Source of the DNA: Paenibacillus sp. FJAT-26967
GTDB taxonomy: Bacteria > Bacillota > Bacilli > Paenibacillales > NBRC-103111
Direction: 5' to 3'
DNA length: 64,000 nucleotides
Assembly: GCF_001541095.1 (NCBI RefSeq)
Contig: NZ_LMXH01000001.1
Location: forward strand, 1,536-65,535
The notes under the pieces: generated by a model
The model's database searches: none
Told to the model about the DNA's origin: nothing
Seen by the model: only the letters and a program-made list of their open reading frames with translations
Shown: positions 1 through 7,256 of the stretch, one piece after another
Numbering within the stretch: the stretch's first letter is position 1
Layout: every line of letters begins with the position of its first letter
Made by a program: the position numbers and the translations under genes

Positions 1-168
1 TTCCAATCCTTCAATCCCGTATAACTCATACCGATGCCGCCATTTCACCAGTGTACCTACACTGATGTTGTATTTGTCGGCGATCTCCTTCCGAGTGGCA
101 TCACCTGTTTGAAGCTCCTCTATGATCGCCATTTTCTCGGTCCCATTATATTCATGTATGTGTGCCAA
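1..168 (-). CDS. Transposase OrfA N-terminus (HTH), partial
   Basis: The visible 56 residues include a helix-turn-helix stretch (TRKEIADKYNISVGTLVKW) of the kind found at the N-terminus of IS3/IS150-type OrfA proteins, which bind the element ends. The likely start is TTG at 168 on the minus strand, nine bases after a very strong Shine-Dalgarno (GGAGGGGGG at 186-178). An internal ATG at 126 is an alternative. The protein runs off the left edge, so it cannot be said whether OrfB, the DDE integrase, is intact. Confidence 0.6.
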   Translation of the reverse strand, partial: MAHIHEYNGTEKMAIIEELQTGDATRKEIADKYNISVGTLVKWRHRYELYGIEGLE

Positions 169-174
169 AAAGAA

Positions 175-232
175 ATGCCCCCCTCCAAGTAGTCGGTTTA
201 TTTATTAAACCTGTCTACTTAAAGGGGAGCAT
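175..232 (-). repeat. Inverted repeat hiding the transposase ribosome site
   Basis: Bases 175-192 and 215-232 form an 18-bp inverted repeat with three G-U type mismatches; an inner GGTTTA/TAAACC pair continues the stem. On the minus strand the 3' arm contains the whole Shine-Dalgarno of the transposase. Such hairpins in IS elements are known to stop translation when transcripts enter from outside the element. Confidence 0.6.
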
Positions 233-387
233 ATCATAACAGGGGACAGTCTTTTTTATCTCCGTATTTCAATAAATCAGTCCGCTTCTATGCGATCTAT
301 GAAGACTGGAATCCTTTGTCTGCCATGGAGTCCTATTCGTAAAAGTGTTAAAATAAACAGATCATGTTTGGATTGGGGAGAAGTGTA

Positions 388-1278
388 GTGTTAAATCAAA
401 ACAAAGTTATGATTGTAGACGGGATGGCCATTCTTTTTAGAGCTTTCTATGCAACTTCCTATAGCGGATATATAAGAAAAACCAGCTCGGGTTTGCCTAC
501 AAATGCAGTATATGGCTTTATTCAATATTTTTTCGATGCCATAAATACGTTTAAACCTTCCCATGTCATTTGCTGCTGGGATATGGGGAGCACAACATTC
601 CGGACCGAACAGTACAGCGATTATAAGGGAAATCGTCCTAAACCCCCTATTGAGCTAATTCCGCAATTCGATCTGATTAAGGAAGTCGTAGCGGAAATGG
701 GAATTCCTAATATTGGACTGGTAGGTTATGAAGCGGATGATTGCATGGGGACGTTGGCCAATCAACTGAGCATCGACTCCGAAGTTTATATTTTGACCGG
801 GGATCATGATATGCTCCAATTGGTAAGTGAGCGTGTAAAAGTTGTCATCATGAAAAAAGGGAAATTAAATTATGCAGTCTACGACTCGGATTTATTAATG
901 GCGGAGAAGCAGCTTAAGCCTCTGCAAGTGATTGACTTGAAAGGATTCATGGGGGATACCAGTGACAATTATCCGGGAGTAAGGGGGATTGGCGAGAAGA
1001 TTGCACTGAAATTACTTCTCGAATATCAATCCGTTGAGGGTGTTCTTGAAAACCTGGATAAGCTGCCGAAGGGTGTCCGGACAAAAATTGAAGAGAATTT
1101 GGAAATGCTGCACTTATCCAGAAATTTAGCAACGATTAAAGTGGACGTACCGATTAAATGTGATTTGAATGAATGCACTTGGAGCTTACGCAAAGAGGCA
1201 GCCATCCGAAAGTTCGAGGAATTAGAATTTGGCGGTCTTGTTAAAGTGCTGGAGAGTGCCTATTGTATAGCTTTATAA
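388..1278 (+). CDS. 5'-3' exonuclease (PIN/H3TH, FEN family)
   Basis: A stand-alone 5'-3' exonuclease of 296 residues, related to the N-terminal nuclease domain of DNA polymerase I. These enzymes remove RNA primers and flaps during replication and repair. The metal-binding N-terminal motif (MIVDGMAILFRAFYA), the basic helical arch segment with SDYKGNRPKPP, the acidic pairs VGYEADD and LTGDHDM, and the H3TH motif GVRGIGEKIALKLL occur in the family order. GTG at 388 is chosen because GGGGAG sits 7 bases upstream; an ATG at 364 would put that site inside the gene. Similar stand-alone nucleases exist in bacilli (YpcP type). It is alone on this strand, next to the IS end. Confidence 0.88.
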   Translation: MLNQNKVMIVDGMAILFRAFYATSYSGYIRKTSSGLPTNAVYGFIQYFFDAINTFKPSHVICCWDMGSTTFRTEQYSDYKGNRPKPPIELIPQFDLIKEVVAEMGIPNIGLVGYEADDCMGTLANQLSIDSEVYILTGDHDMLQLVSERVKVVIMKKGKLNYAVYDSDLLMAEKQLKPLQVIDLKGFMGDTSDNYPGVRGIGEKIALKLLLEYQSVEGVLENLDKLPKGVRTKIEENLEMLHLSRNLATIKVDVPIKCDLNECTWSLRKEAAIRKFEELEFGGLVKVLESAYCIAL

Positions 1279-1308
1279 AATAGACATGAAATGTGAATAT
1301 CTTCACAC

Positions 1309-1360
1309 GGCGGCCGACTCGGGGTTTATTTCACCGGGACGGTCGCTTCTTTGTATTTTT
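1309..1360 (+). terminator. Probable intrinsic terminator after the exonuclease
   Basis: A GC-rich stem with several G-U pairs (1309-1324 with 1332-1347) is followed by a T-rich tail. It lies 30 bases after the stop codon. Confidence 0.5.
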
Positions 1361-1488
1361 ATAAATCATTAATATTTCAAAAATAGCGGATTTTTTTCAA
1401 AATAACCCGATATACTTTACAAATAAAAGAGGCTAGATTAAAATTCGTGGTAAATATAGGTGTAAAAACTAAATTGAGGATGATGCAT

Positions 1489-2370
1489 ATGGTCATAAAT
1501 AGATTCAAAAAACCAGAGGGCAAACAACTTATCTATGACTCCTACGAGAGACTTGTGGGCCAGTGGGGAGTCGAAGTGGAAGAAAGCGATATTCCTACCA
1601 CCTATGGTCATACACATATCCTTACTGCGGGTAGCCGGAACAATCCTCCGTTGATGTTATTTCATGGGGTGGGTGACAATTCCGCTCTGATGTGGCTATT
1701 TAATATATCCGAGCTGAGCCGGCACTTTTTTGTAATCGCTGTAGATACATTAGGGGGACCCGGGAAAAGCGAACCCAATGCTAATTATATGAAAACCTTC
1801 GAACAGTCGCTGTGGATTAACGAGATCCTGCTGTGGCTCGGCCTGGAAAAGGTTAGTCTTGCAGGAGTCTCCAACGGTTCTTATATAGCCAGCTACTATA
1901 CGATTACGAATCCTGACAGGGTGAACAAGGTGATCGCATTAGCGGGCGGTGTCAAAGTCAATATGCTCCGAATGGTCATGCTGTTCATGCCGGAAGCCTT
2001 GCTGCCTGCCTCTGAGAAGAACACCAAAAAGCTGCTGAGAAAGCTATGTGCTCCAACCTCTACCGTTTTTGAGAGTAACCAAGAGCTTATGAACCACTGG
2101 ACGTATCTGCGGAAATACTTTAATAACAAGTCGATGATGTACCACAAATATAAGAAATTTACGAACGAAGACATTTCAGTTTTGAAAGAGAAAGCGCTGT
2201 TCCTAATCGGGCAATACGATCGGCTATCCAATTATCCTGCTGCGATTAAGGATTTAGAGATGAACCAGGTTCCTTATAAAATTATTCCAGATGCAGGACA
2301 TGGCATTAATCATGAACAAGCGGATCATATTAACCGTGAAATGATCCGGTTTCTAACAGTAGATGCCTAA
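1489..2370 (+). CDS. Alpha/beta-fold hydrolase
   Basis: A 293-residue alpha/beta hydrolase. The oxyanion strand is LFHGVGDNSALMW, the nucleophile elbow is GVSNGS, the acid is in GQYDRLSNYP and the catalytic histidine is in DAGHGINHEQ, so the triad is complete. The elbow reads G-V-S-N-G rather than the usual G-x-S-x-G with His or Met at the fourth position. The substrate cannot be read from sequence. Starts at 1447 (GTG), 1480, 1483 and 1489 are in frame; 1489 is favoured because TTGAGG ends about 9 bases upstream. It has its own downstream terminator and no operon partner. Confidence 0.82.
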   Translation: MVINRFKKPEGKQLIYDSYERLVGQWGVEVEESDIPTTYGHTHILTAGSRNNPPLMLFHGVGDNSALMWLFNISELSRHFFVIAVDTLGGPGKSEPNANYMKTFEQSLWINEILLWLGLEKVSLAGVSNGSYIASYYTITNPDRVNKVIALAGGVKVNMLRMVMLFMPEALLPASEKNTKKLLRKLCAPTSTVFESNQELMNHWTYLRKYFNNKSMMYHKYKKFTNEDISVLKEKALFLIGQYDRLSNYPAAIKDLEMNQVPYKIIPDAGHGINHEQADHINREMIRFLTVDA

Positions 2371-2700
2371 TTAAACGTGTTAGATCCGTATCGTCCATAA
2401 TTGGAGCGGGTACTAACGTGCGCCGTATGCGGATTTGCAAATTTCTATGCAGAGGAATCTTCCCTGGGTTACGGTAAAGATACGACTGAAATACAGCGGA
2501 TCGTCAGCTTAAGCTGCGGGTCCGCATTTTGTCTTTTTAGGGCAAAAGTCATAAAAAGGGTTTCCTCTATTTCTTGAATTTGGTATGGTAGGGGGTGAAT
2601 CATTCCCGGGTATTCATAAAAAAATGAAACAAAATCCCTGCTCAAACGTTAGAAAGAGCATGAATATTAACCAATACGAAGTTTGAAAGGATGATACCCC
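2371..2700. other. Intergenic region upstream of the ATP-grasp/DUF350 cluster
   Basis: No gene is seen. It holds a terminator for the hydrolase (2496-2537) and presumably the promoter of the gene cluster starting at 2701, but no convincing sigma-A hexamer pair was found. The last bases carry a ribosome site (AAAGGATG) for the 2701 gene. Confidence 0.5.
2496..2537 (+). terminator. Intrinsic terminator after the hydrolase
   Basis: Stem GCGGA...TCCGC around the perfect palindrome CAGCTTAAGCTG, followed by ATTTTGTCTTTTT. Confidence 0.65.
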
Positions 2701-2916
2701 ATGGAAGCAAGTGTGCGCATTATTGAAAAATTAGAGAATGGTGATTTGAAAACAATCGACGAGAGAGCCTGGAGCCAGGCTATGTTCACGATGATGGAGC
2801 AAGCTAACTTCCTGCTGATCGGCGGGAAAGAATACGAGATGATCGAAGGCAGACTCGATGTAGAGAACGAGAAGCTGGAAGTACTGGTTATCCCTGTGAA
2901 GAAAGATAGTGAATAA
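2701..2916 (+). CDS. Small acidic protein of unknown function, first gene of the ATP-grasp/DUF350 cluster
   Basis: A 71-residue soluble protein with no signal peptide or membrane segment; alternating charged and hydrophobic residues suggest a small alpha/beta fold. AAAGGATG lies upstream of the ATG. The next gene starts 37 bases after its stop, so co-transcription with the Ser-rich protein and ligase is likely. I do not recognise the family. Its place at the head of the cluster suggests a structural or regulatory role in the same process, which is an inference from position only. Confidence 0.75.
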   Translation: MEASVRIIEKLENGDLKTIDERAWSQAMFTMMEQANFLLIGGKEYEMIEGRLDVENEKLEVLVIPVKKDSE

Positions 2917-2953
2917 GTTCAAGCCAGAAAGTCAGACCATGGAGGGATTCGTA

Positions 2954-3943
2954 ATGAAGGTGAGGAGTAAACATAGCGGACAGAAGCCACCGGAACTTCA
3001 GGCCATCGAATGGAACACCGCTGAATTTCAGGCAGACGCGCTGCAACAAGTCCGGCTGCCTGCTGTGACGGAAGTTATTTCGGCTGCTATAGAAGCGGAG
3101 GCAGCTCAGGCGGCGCATGAAGTCCACCCTGCTGCCGATCAAGCAGAACGCAGCCAAGCAGATGAAGCCGGATCGGTGCCTGCCGAAGCGGCAGTGGATA
3201 ACTCCAGACGCAGGACACCTGCGGGCCCGGCCCGTTCTTCCCGGACAGCTAAACCGCTCCGCGTACTGAGCACCTCGCTGGGTATGGTGCTTGCGGCTAA
3301 CCTGCTGCTCGTACCGGCCGCATTCTCGGAGAGTAAGCCGGAACCGAAGCTGATTGAATGGTCGAACGAAGATGTGAAGACCTATTATGATCCGAATATG
3401 GACTGGAATATTCCGCTCCCGGATCAGGCTGGCCAAGCGAGCCCGACTCCAACCCCAACCAATGGAGGATCTGCTGCAGGAACGGGCTCCAGTGCACCGA
3501 TTGTATATAACAACGGACTGGACTGGACAGATTTGATGCTGTACCATCTTATTTTCAACAGCGGCGGATCTTATTCATCTCGAGGATGGAGCAGTTCGCG
3601 ACCGGCTTATGATTACAAGACTAAGAAACCATATTCCGTACCGACATATGATTCGACCAAATTCCAGAATAAACAAACTTCGAATTCGACGGTCAAACCA
3701 AAGACTTCGAATACAACTGGCGCGTTTAACAGTAAGTCAACGATTAACTCCCGTAATAATAGCTCATCGAATTCTTCGGGCAGTACCAAATCGGGGTCAA
3801 CGAGCACCAAGTCCGGGAGTACTTCCGGCTCTGTTTCCTCCGGTTCCAGCTCATCGAGCAAATCCAGTTCATCATCGTCCGGGAGCATCGGCGGTAAATC
3901 GAGCGGCTTCAGCTCATCCGGCAGTTCTTCCAGCGGCAGCTAA
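2954..3943 (+). CDS. Ser-rich membrane-linked protein of the ATP-grasp/DUF350 cluster
   Basis: A 329-residue protein of unknown function. The N-terminal ~95 residues are hydrophilic and probably cytoplasmic. One hydrophobic segment (STSLGMVLAANLLLVPAAF) follows, then a Tyr/Trp-rich middle with an NNGLDWTDLMLYHLIFNSGG stretch. The last ~90 residues are almost only Ser, Gly, Lys, Thr and Asn. The start at 2954 is set by GGAGGG seven bases upstream. Its stop overlaps the ATG of the next gene (TAATG), which indicates translational coupling to the ligase. The position beside a GspS-like ligase resembles that of E. coli YjfM/YgiB (DUF1190) proteins beside YjfC/YgiC, but I cannot confirm homology. 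A similar Ser-rich tail occurs on the 18299 gene. Confidence 0.75.
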   Translation: MKVRSKHSGQKPPELQAIEWNTAEFQADALQQVRLPAVTEVISAAIEAEAAQAAHEVHPAADQAERSQADEAGSVPAEAAVDNSRRRTPAGPARSSRTAKPLRVLSTSLGMVLAANLLLVPAAFSESKPEPKLIEWSNEDVKTYYDPNMDWNIPLPDQAGQASPTPTPTNGGSAAGTGSSAPIVYNNGLDWTDLMLYHLIFNSGGSYSSRGWSSSRPAYDYKTKKPYSVPTYDSTKFQNKQTSNSTVKPKTSNTTGAFNSKSTINSRNNSSSNSSGSTKSGSTSTKSGSTSGSVSSGSSSSSKSSSSSSGSIGGKSSGFSSSGSSSSGS

Positions 3944-5151
3944 TGGATAATAGAGCGTTTCGTGTGGTCGGACAGCCGCTTGAAGACCGCAAAGCCCGTG
4001 TGGCTGAACTGGGCAGGATGGGATTTACATGGGCCGATATCGGGGCCGAAGAGTACTGGATCGATCAGCTCGTCGTTATGAATGGAGAAGTCTACGAAGA
4101 CGTAAAGCAGGCTTCCAGGATGCTTTGGTCCGTATTCGATAAAGGAGCGCGTTTTGTACTCGGCAGGCGTGATCTGTATGAGATGCTGAGCATTCCCGAG
4201 GTACTCTGGGATGGGCTTGATCAGCTCGAACCGGGGCCGCCCGGCCTCATCAGCCGGTACGCCCGTTTTGATTTCAGTGTGTCGGAGGACGGCAGGGTGA
4301 AGCTGCTTGAATTGAATGCGGATACACCGACCGGGTACGTGGAATCTTCCATCGTGACGCCATGGATGTCCCGTCAATACGGTGTCTGCAGTCCGAACGC
4401 AGTCATGGCGGAACAGGTGCGCCAGGCTTGGTCGGAAGAGCAGCCGGAAGCGGCCGCTTGTATCGACTACGGCAAGCATCTGGAGGATTCCGGAACCATC
4501 GATGCTCTGGTGAAGCATAGCGGGCGACAGATGCGCTGTGTGGACTGTCTCGATTTGTGGGTAGACGAAGGGATTCTCAAAGATTCGGATAACCGGGCGA
4601 TCTCGGGCATGTTTGCTCTTTACCCCAAAGAATGGATGGGCGTGGATGACGGCGGGGAAGCTCTCGCGTATGCGATTGAAACTGGCCGCCTGAATTTGTT
4701 CAATCCTATTCATGCCATTATTTTGCAGTCCAAAGGGCTGCAGGCTGTGATCTGGGGGCTGCATGAAATGGGTGTGCAGCTGTTCACCCGTCAAGAACAT
4801 GAAGCGATAGAACGCTATATGCTTCCGACTTATAACCAGCCGGTTTTTGAGGGCAGTTACGTGTCCAAATCGATGTTTGGTCGTGAAGGCGGTTCCGTGC
4901 GCATGTACGCCTCTTCCGGGGATATGGATATCCAGGACGAAGAAGGCTTCGATACAAGCACGTTATTCGAGAATGTGTACCAGGAGCGGGCCGATTTGCC
5001 GAGGGTTCAGCTTGCCCAAGGCGAATACCGGCTGCTCACCGGCATGTTCGTGATTAACGGCGAGCCTTGCGGGCTTCTGGGCCGCGCGGGCGGCTTGATT
5101 ACGGGCAATGCGAGTCATTTTGTGGCGATTGGAGTTGACCAAATTGAATAA
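3943..5151 (+). CDS. Glutathionylspermidine-synthase-like ATP-grasp amide ligase
   Basis: A 402-residue ligase of the GspS C-terminal family (YjfC/YgiC type), which form amide bonds through an acyl-phosphate made with ATP. Family motifs are present: LLELNADTPTGYVESS near residue 122, PTYNQPVFEGSYVSKS, KSMFGREGGSVRMY for ATP binding, and the terminal GLLGRAGGLITGNASHF. The amidase domain of bifunctional E. coli Gsp is absent, as in YjfC. The substrate is unknown; Firmicutes do not generally make glutathionylspermidine, so a peptide, cell-wall or polyamine substrate is possible. The start overlaps the previous stop by one base and the next gene begins inside its end, so it sits in the middle of one operon. 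Confidence 0.85.
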   Translation: MDNRAFRVVGQPLEDRKARVAELGRMGFTWADIGAEEYWIDQLVVMNGEVYEDVKQASRMLWSVFDKGARFVLGRRDLYEMLSIPEVLWDGLDQLEPGPPGLISRYARFDFSVSEDGRVKLLELNADTPTGYVESSIVTPWMSRQYGVCSPNAVMAEQVRQAWSEEQPEAAACIDYGKHLEDSGTIDALVKHSGRQMRCVDCLDLWVDEGILKDSDNRAISGMFALYPKEWMGVDDGGEALAYAIETGRLNLFNPIHAIILQSKGLQAVIWGLHEMGVQLFTRQEHEAIERYMLPTYNQPVFEGSYVSKSMFGREGGSVRMYASSGDMDIQDEEGFDTSTLFENVYQERADLPRVQLAQGEYRLLTGMFVINGEPCGLLGRAGGLITGNASHFVAIGVDQIE

Positions 5152-5812
5152 GAAATCTATGACCGGCAGGTCCCAGCAGCGTAAAATGCGCAACCGGATC
5201 ATCATCGGCATCATTGTAGCCTTTGTGCTGCTTGGTTTAATTGCTTCATGCGCCGGAGATAAAACGAATGTGTTAGATCCGTCCGCGAACTCTTCTAGTT
5301 CAGCGGAATCTTCTGTAGTTCCATGGGACTACAAAATCGAGCAGTCCAAGGTTGGAGATCTGATCGGGGGAGATATGACCCTGCAGCCTAACAATCAGAT
5401 GCTGCCTAACGATAATAACTATGCGACAGGTGATAATGTCTGGGTGCTCAGCTTTATGACCGCCGAGATGAAGACCGCTTCAGACGGGAAGAACGATGTA
5501 ACGCTTTCCGCCTGGACTCCCCTCAAGACTTTTAAAACGGAAAAAGAAGCAAAGACCGATATGGATCAGTTAAAGCTTCAAATCGAGACAGAGGTTGATC
5601 TCATCGGTGTCTACAAGACCCAGTATGAAAGCAAAGAGCGCGACTTCGCAGTCGTGAAGCTCCCTTCAGGACATAACATCAAGCAGCCGATTTCCAAAGA
5701 ACGGTATGCGGAATTAAAAGATAAAAAGCGGGTTAAAGTGGTGCTCGAAGAAGTACATGATTTTTCCGATTATGATTTAGCGATGTCGAAGTTCAGGGGG
5801 TGGGCGAATTGA
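5144..5812 (+). CDS. Putative lipoprotein of the ATP-grasp/DUF350 cluster
   Basis: A 222-residue exported protein. A basic N-terminus (QQRKMRNR) precedes a hydrophobic stretch ending in LIASC, which fits a lipobox, so the mature protein is probably anchored outside the membrane. The remainder is a soluble domain of about 180 residues that I do not recognise. The likely start is TTG at 5144, nine bases after GGAG and overlapping the ligase stop; ATG at 5159 is an alternative. The downstream DUF350 gene overlaps its stop. The overlaps on both sides tie it to the ligase. Confidence 0.72.
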   Translation: MNKKSMTGRSQQRKMRNRIIIGIIVAFVLLGLIASCAGDKTNVLDPSANSSSSAESSVVPWDYKIEQSKVGDLIGGDMTLQPNNQMLPNDNNYATGDNVWVLSFMTAEMKTASDGKNDVTLSAWTPLKTFKTEKEAKTDMDQLKLQIETEVDLIGVYKTQYESKERDFAVVKLPSGHNIKQPISKERYAELKDKKRVKVVLEEVHDFSDYDLAMSKFRGWAN

Positions 5813-6198
5813 TCGGTTTTGATTTATTAATCAGTTTTATCGTAATTCTAGTTCTGCAGTTTGCCGGTATGGTGATATTCAGCTTCATAACGCCGTTCAA
5901 CGATCTGGAAGAGCTCAGCAAAGGAAATAACGCGGTGGGCCTGGCATTTGGCGGTAAATTTATGGGGACGGCCATTATTCTGGGAGTTGCGGCTTATACC
6001 AATTCCTCTATCCTGCACATGGCGCTCTGGTTTGGAATCGGCTATCTCTGCCTGCTGTTCACCTATGTCATCTTCGACTGGCTGACGCCGGGCGTCAAGC
6101 TGTCCGAGCAACTTAAGAACGGTAACACAGCCGTAGGTATTCTACTGCTTACGGTTTATGTCGGCGTTGCTTTTGCGATGAGCAGTCTGATTATTTAA
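5809..6198 (+). CDS. DUF350 membrane protein (YjfL-like)
   Basis: A 129-residue protein with four predicted transmembrane helices. It shows the duplicated DUF350 pattern, with GNNAVGLAFGGKFMGTAIILG in the first half and NGNTAVGILLLTVYVGVAF in the second. DUF350 proteins such as E. coli YjfL recur beside GspS-like ligases; their activity is not established. The start is probably TTG at 5809, eight bases after AGGGGG and overlapping the upstream TGA; GTG at 5800 is an alternative. It is the last gene of the cluster and is followed by a very strong hairpin. Confidence 0.85.
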   Translation: MIGFDLLISFIVILVLQFAGMVIFSFITPFNDLEELSKGNNAVGLAFGGKFMGTAIILGVAAYTNSSILHMALWFGIGYLCLLFTYVIFDWLTPGVKLSEQLKNGNTAVGILLLTVYVGVAFAMSSLII

Positions 6199-6232
6199 AA
6201 AAAGACGGCTGCATTTGCAGCGACGATCTTTA

Positions 6233-6291
6233 CAGAAAGAACCCCCTGGAAGACGACCCGAATAGGGATGTATTCCAGGGGGTTCTTTCTG
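6233..6291. terminator. Strong bidirectional hairpin terminator
   Basis: A perfect 19-bp inverted repeat (6233-6251 with 6273-6291) with a 21-base loop. The A- and T-rich ends of the arms make it usable from both sides, fitting the convergent DUF350 gene and the minus-strand gene ending at 6345. Confidence 0.8.
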
Positions 6292-6344
6292 TTGGAAATG
6301 CTCAGGAAAGCGGGTGGAGCCGCTAGAAACCAAGTGGGAAGTTC

Positions 6345-6599
6345 CTACAGCTCCTCGGTCTGATCATCACCGGGATAGTCACGTTCGATCCCTTCGTGCA
6401 GATCTCGGTTTTCATAGCGGAAGCGGTTTGTGGGACGCTGGTCTTCACGCCAAGGAGTGCTTTTGCCCAATGTTGGAGATGCCATCGGCGATCCGTAAGG
6501 TCCTTCGGGAAATTCCTCCGGTATGGTATCGTTTCGCTGGGATTCGACCGTGGGCAGATCGGTGCCCCGGCGCTCTTCTTCGGTAAACCCTTCAGTCAT
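6345..6599 (-). CDS. Small hydrophilic protein of unknown function
   Basis: An 84-residue protein rich in Glu, Arg, Pro and Thr, with no hydrophobic segment, likely disordered. AGGAGGGA six bases before the ATG strongly supports translation. No family is recognised. It is separated from the DUF3055-like gene by 72 bases on the same strand and may share its transcript. Confidence 0.65.
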   Translation of the reverse strand: MTEGFTEEERRGTDLPTVESQRNDTIPEEFPEGPYGSPMASPTLGKSTPWREDQRPTNRFRYENRDLHEGIERDYPGDDQTEEL

Positions 6600-6671
6600 G
6601 AGAGTCCCTCCTGGGAAAAGCGGCGCAGTGCCGCGGTAATTGTTCTTTTCCCAGTTTTCCCGCAGGCTGGT

Positions 6672-6965
6672 TCAAATATCCGTGAAATTTACGGTGCCGA
6701 CGATTTGGTACAAGAATGAACGGAGTTCCTCGGCTTCTTCTTCCCCCAGCTTAAACACATGCTCCAGATAGCCTTCCTCATCGAGATCATCGGGGCCGAT
6801 AACGGCCGATTTGCCGGATTGCAGATTGATAATAAGCTTTTTGCCATAAAAACGGTTCGTATTCAGGATGGCCAGGTCAAAACGGCACATGGACGGGCTG
6901 ATAAAGCAGACAAAGCGGGTCGAGGTGTCCTCGGTATGATCATATAAAAAATCGAAATCAGACAT
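6672..6965 (-). CDS. DUF3055-like small conserved protein
   Basis: A 97-residue cytoplasmic protein matching what I recall of the DUF3055 family of Firmicutes: FLYDHTEDTSTRFVCF, RFDLAILNTNRFYGKK, AVIGPDDLDEEGYLEHVF and an acidic C-terminal helix. The function is unknown. The start at 6965 is preceded by GGAGTG at suitable spacing; an upstream in-frame ATG at 7028 has no comparable site. Confidence 0.72.
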   Translation of the reverse strand: MSDFDFLYDHTEDTSTRFVCFISPSMCRFDLAILNTNRFYGKKLIINLQSGKSAVIGPDDLDEEGYLEHVFKLGEEEAEELRSFLYQIVGTVNFTDI

Positions 6966-7098
6966 GGCCGTCACTCCATTTTCCAGTTGATACTCCCGAT
7001 TATAGCCGAAGGAAGGGCTGCCGTCCAAGAGAGGAGCCGTGCAGATTCAAGTAAGTTCTCTGAGGCTGTTCCTATTAAACAAAATATCCATGAAAGTT

Positions 7099-7128
7099 TT
7101 GCCAATGTATCGGAATACGCGTTAAGAT
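7099..7128 (+). promoter_or_regulatory. Possible sigma-A promoter for nagA
   Basis: TTGCCA (7099-7104), 18-base spacer, TAAGAT (7123-7128). The -10 matches only four of six consensus bases. Confidence 0.3.
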
Positions 7129-7256
7129 GAAGCCAGGAGCAATGGGAGAATGAATCGTTTCCCTAGGTTTGTACCTTGAAAGCCCTATAGCTGCGAAGAA
7201 TTGCTTGCCGGAGACTGGATTTTAAGTGAAGAAAATGATTTGGGGGAGAAGCCGTG

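Larger units (their letters stand above)
1..252 (-). mobile_element. Left end of an IS3-type insertion sequence, cut by the window edge
   Basis: The minus strand carries the start of a transposase OrfA reading off the left edge of the window. It is preceded by a hairpin leader (175-232) and a terminus-like stretch around 235-252. The exact terminal inverted repeat and target duplication cannot be fixed because only one end is visible. IS3 assignment rests on the helix-turn-helix type of the encoded peptide and is an inference. Confidence 0.6.

Noticed and set aside
3609-3950. Reading frames on both strands inside the Ser-rich gene tail
   Set aside because: They are mirror frames of a low-complexity Ser/Gly coding region, without ribosome sites.
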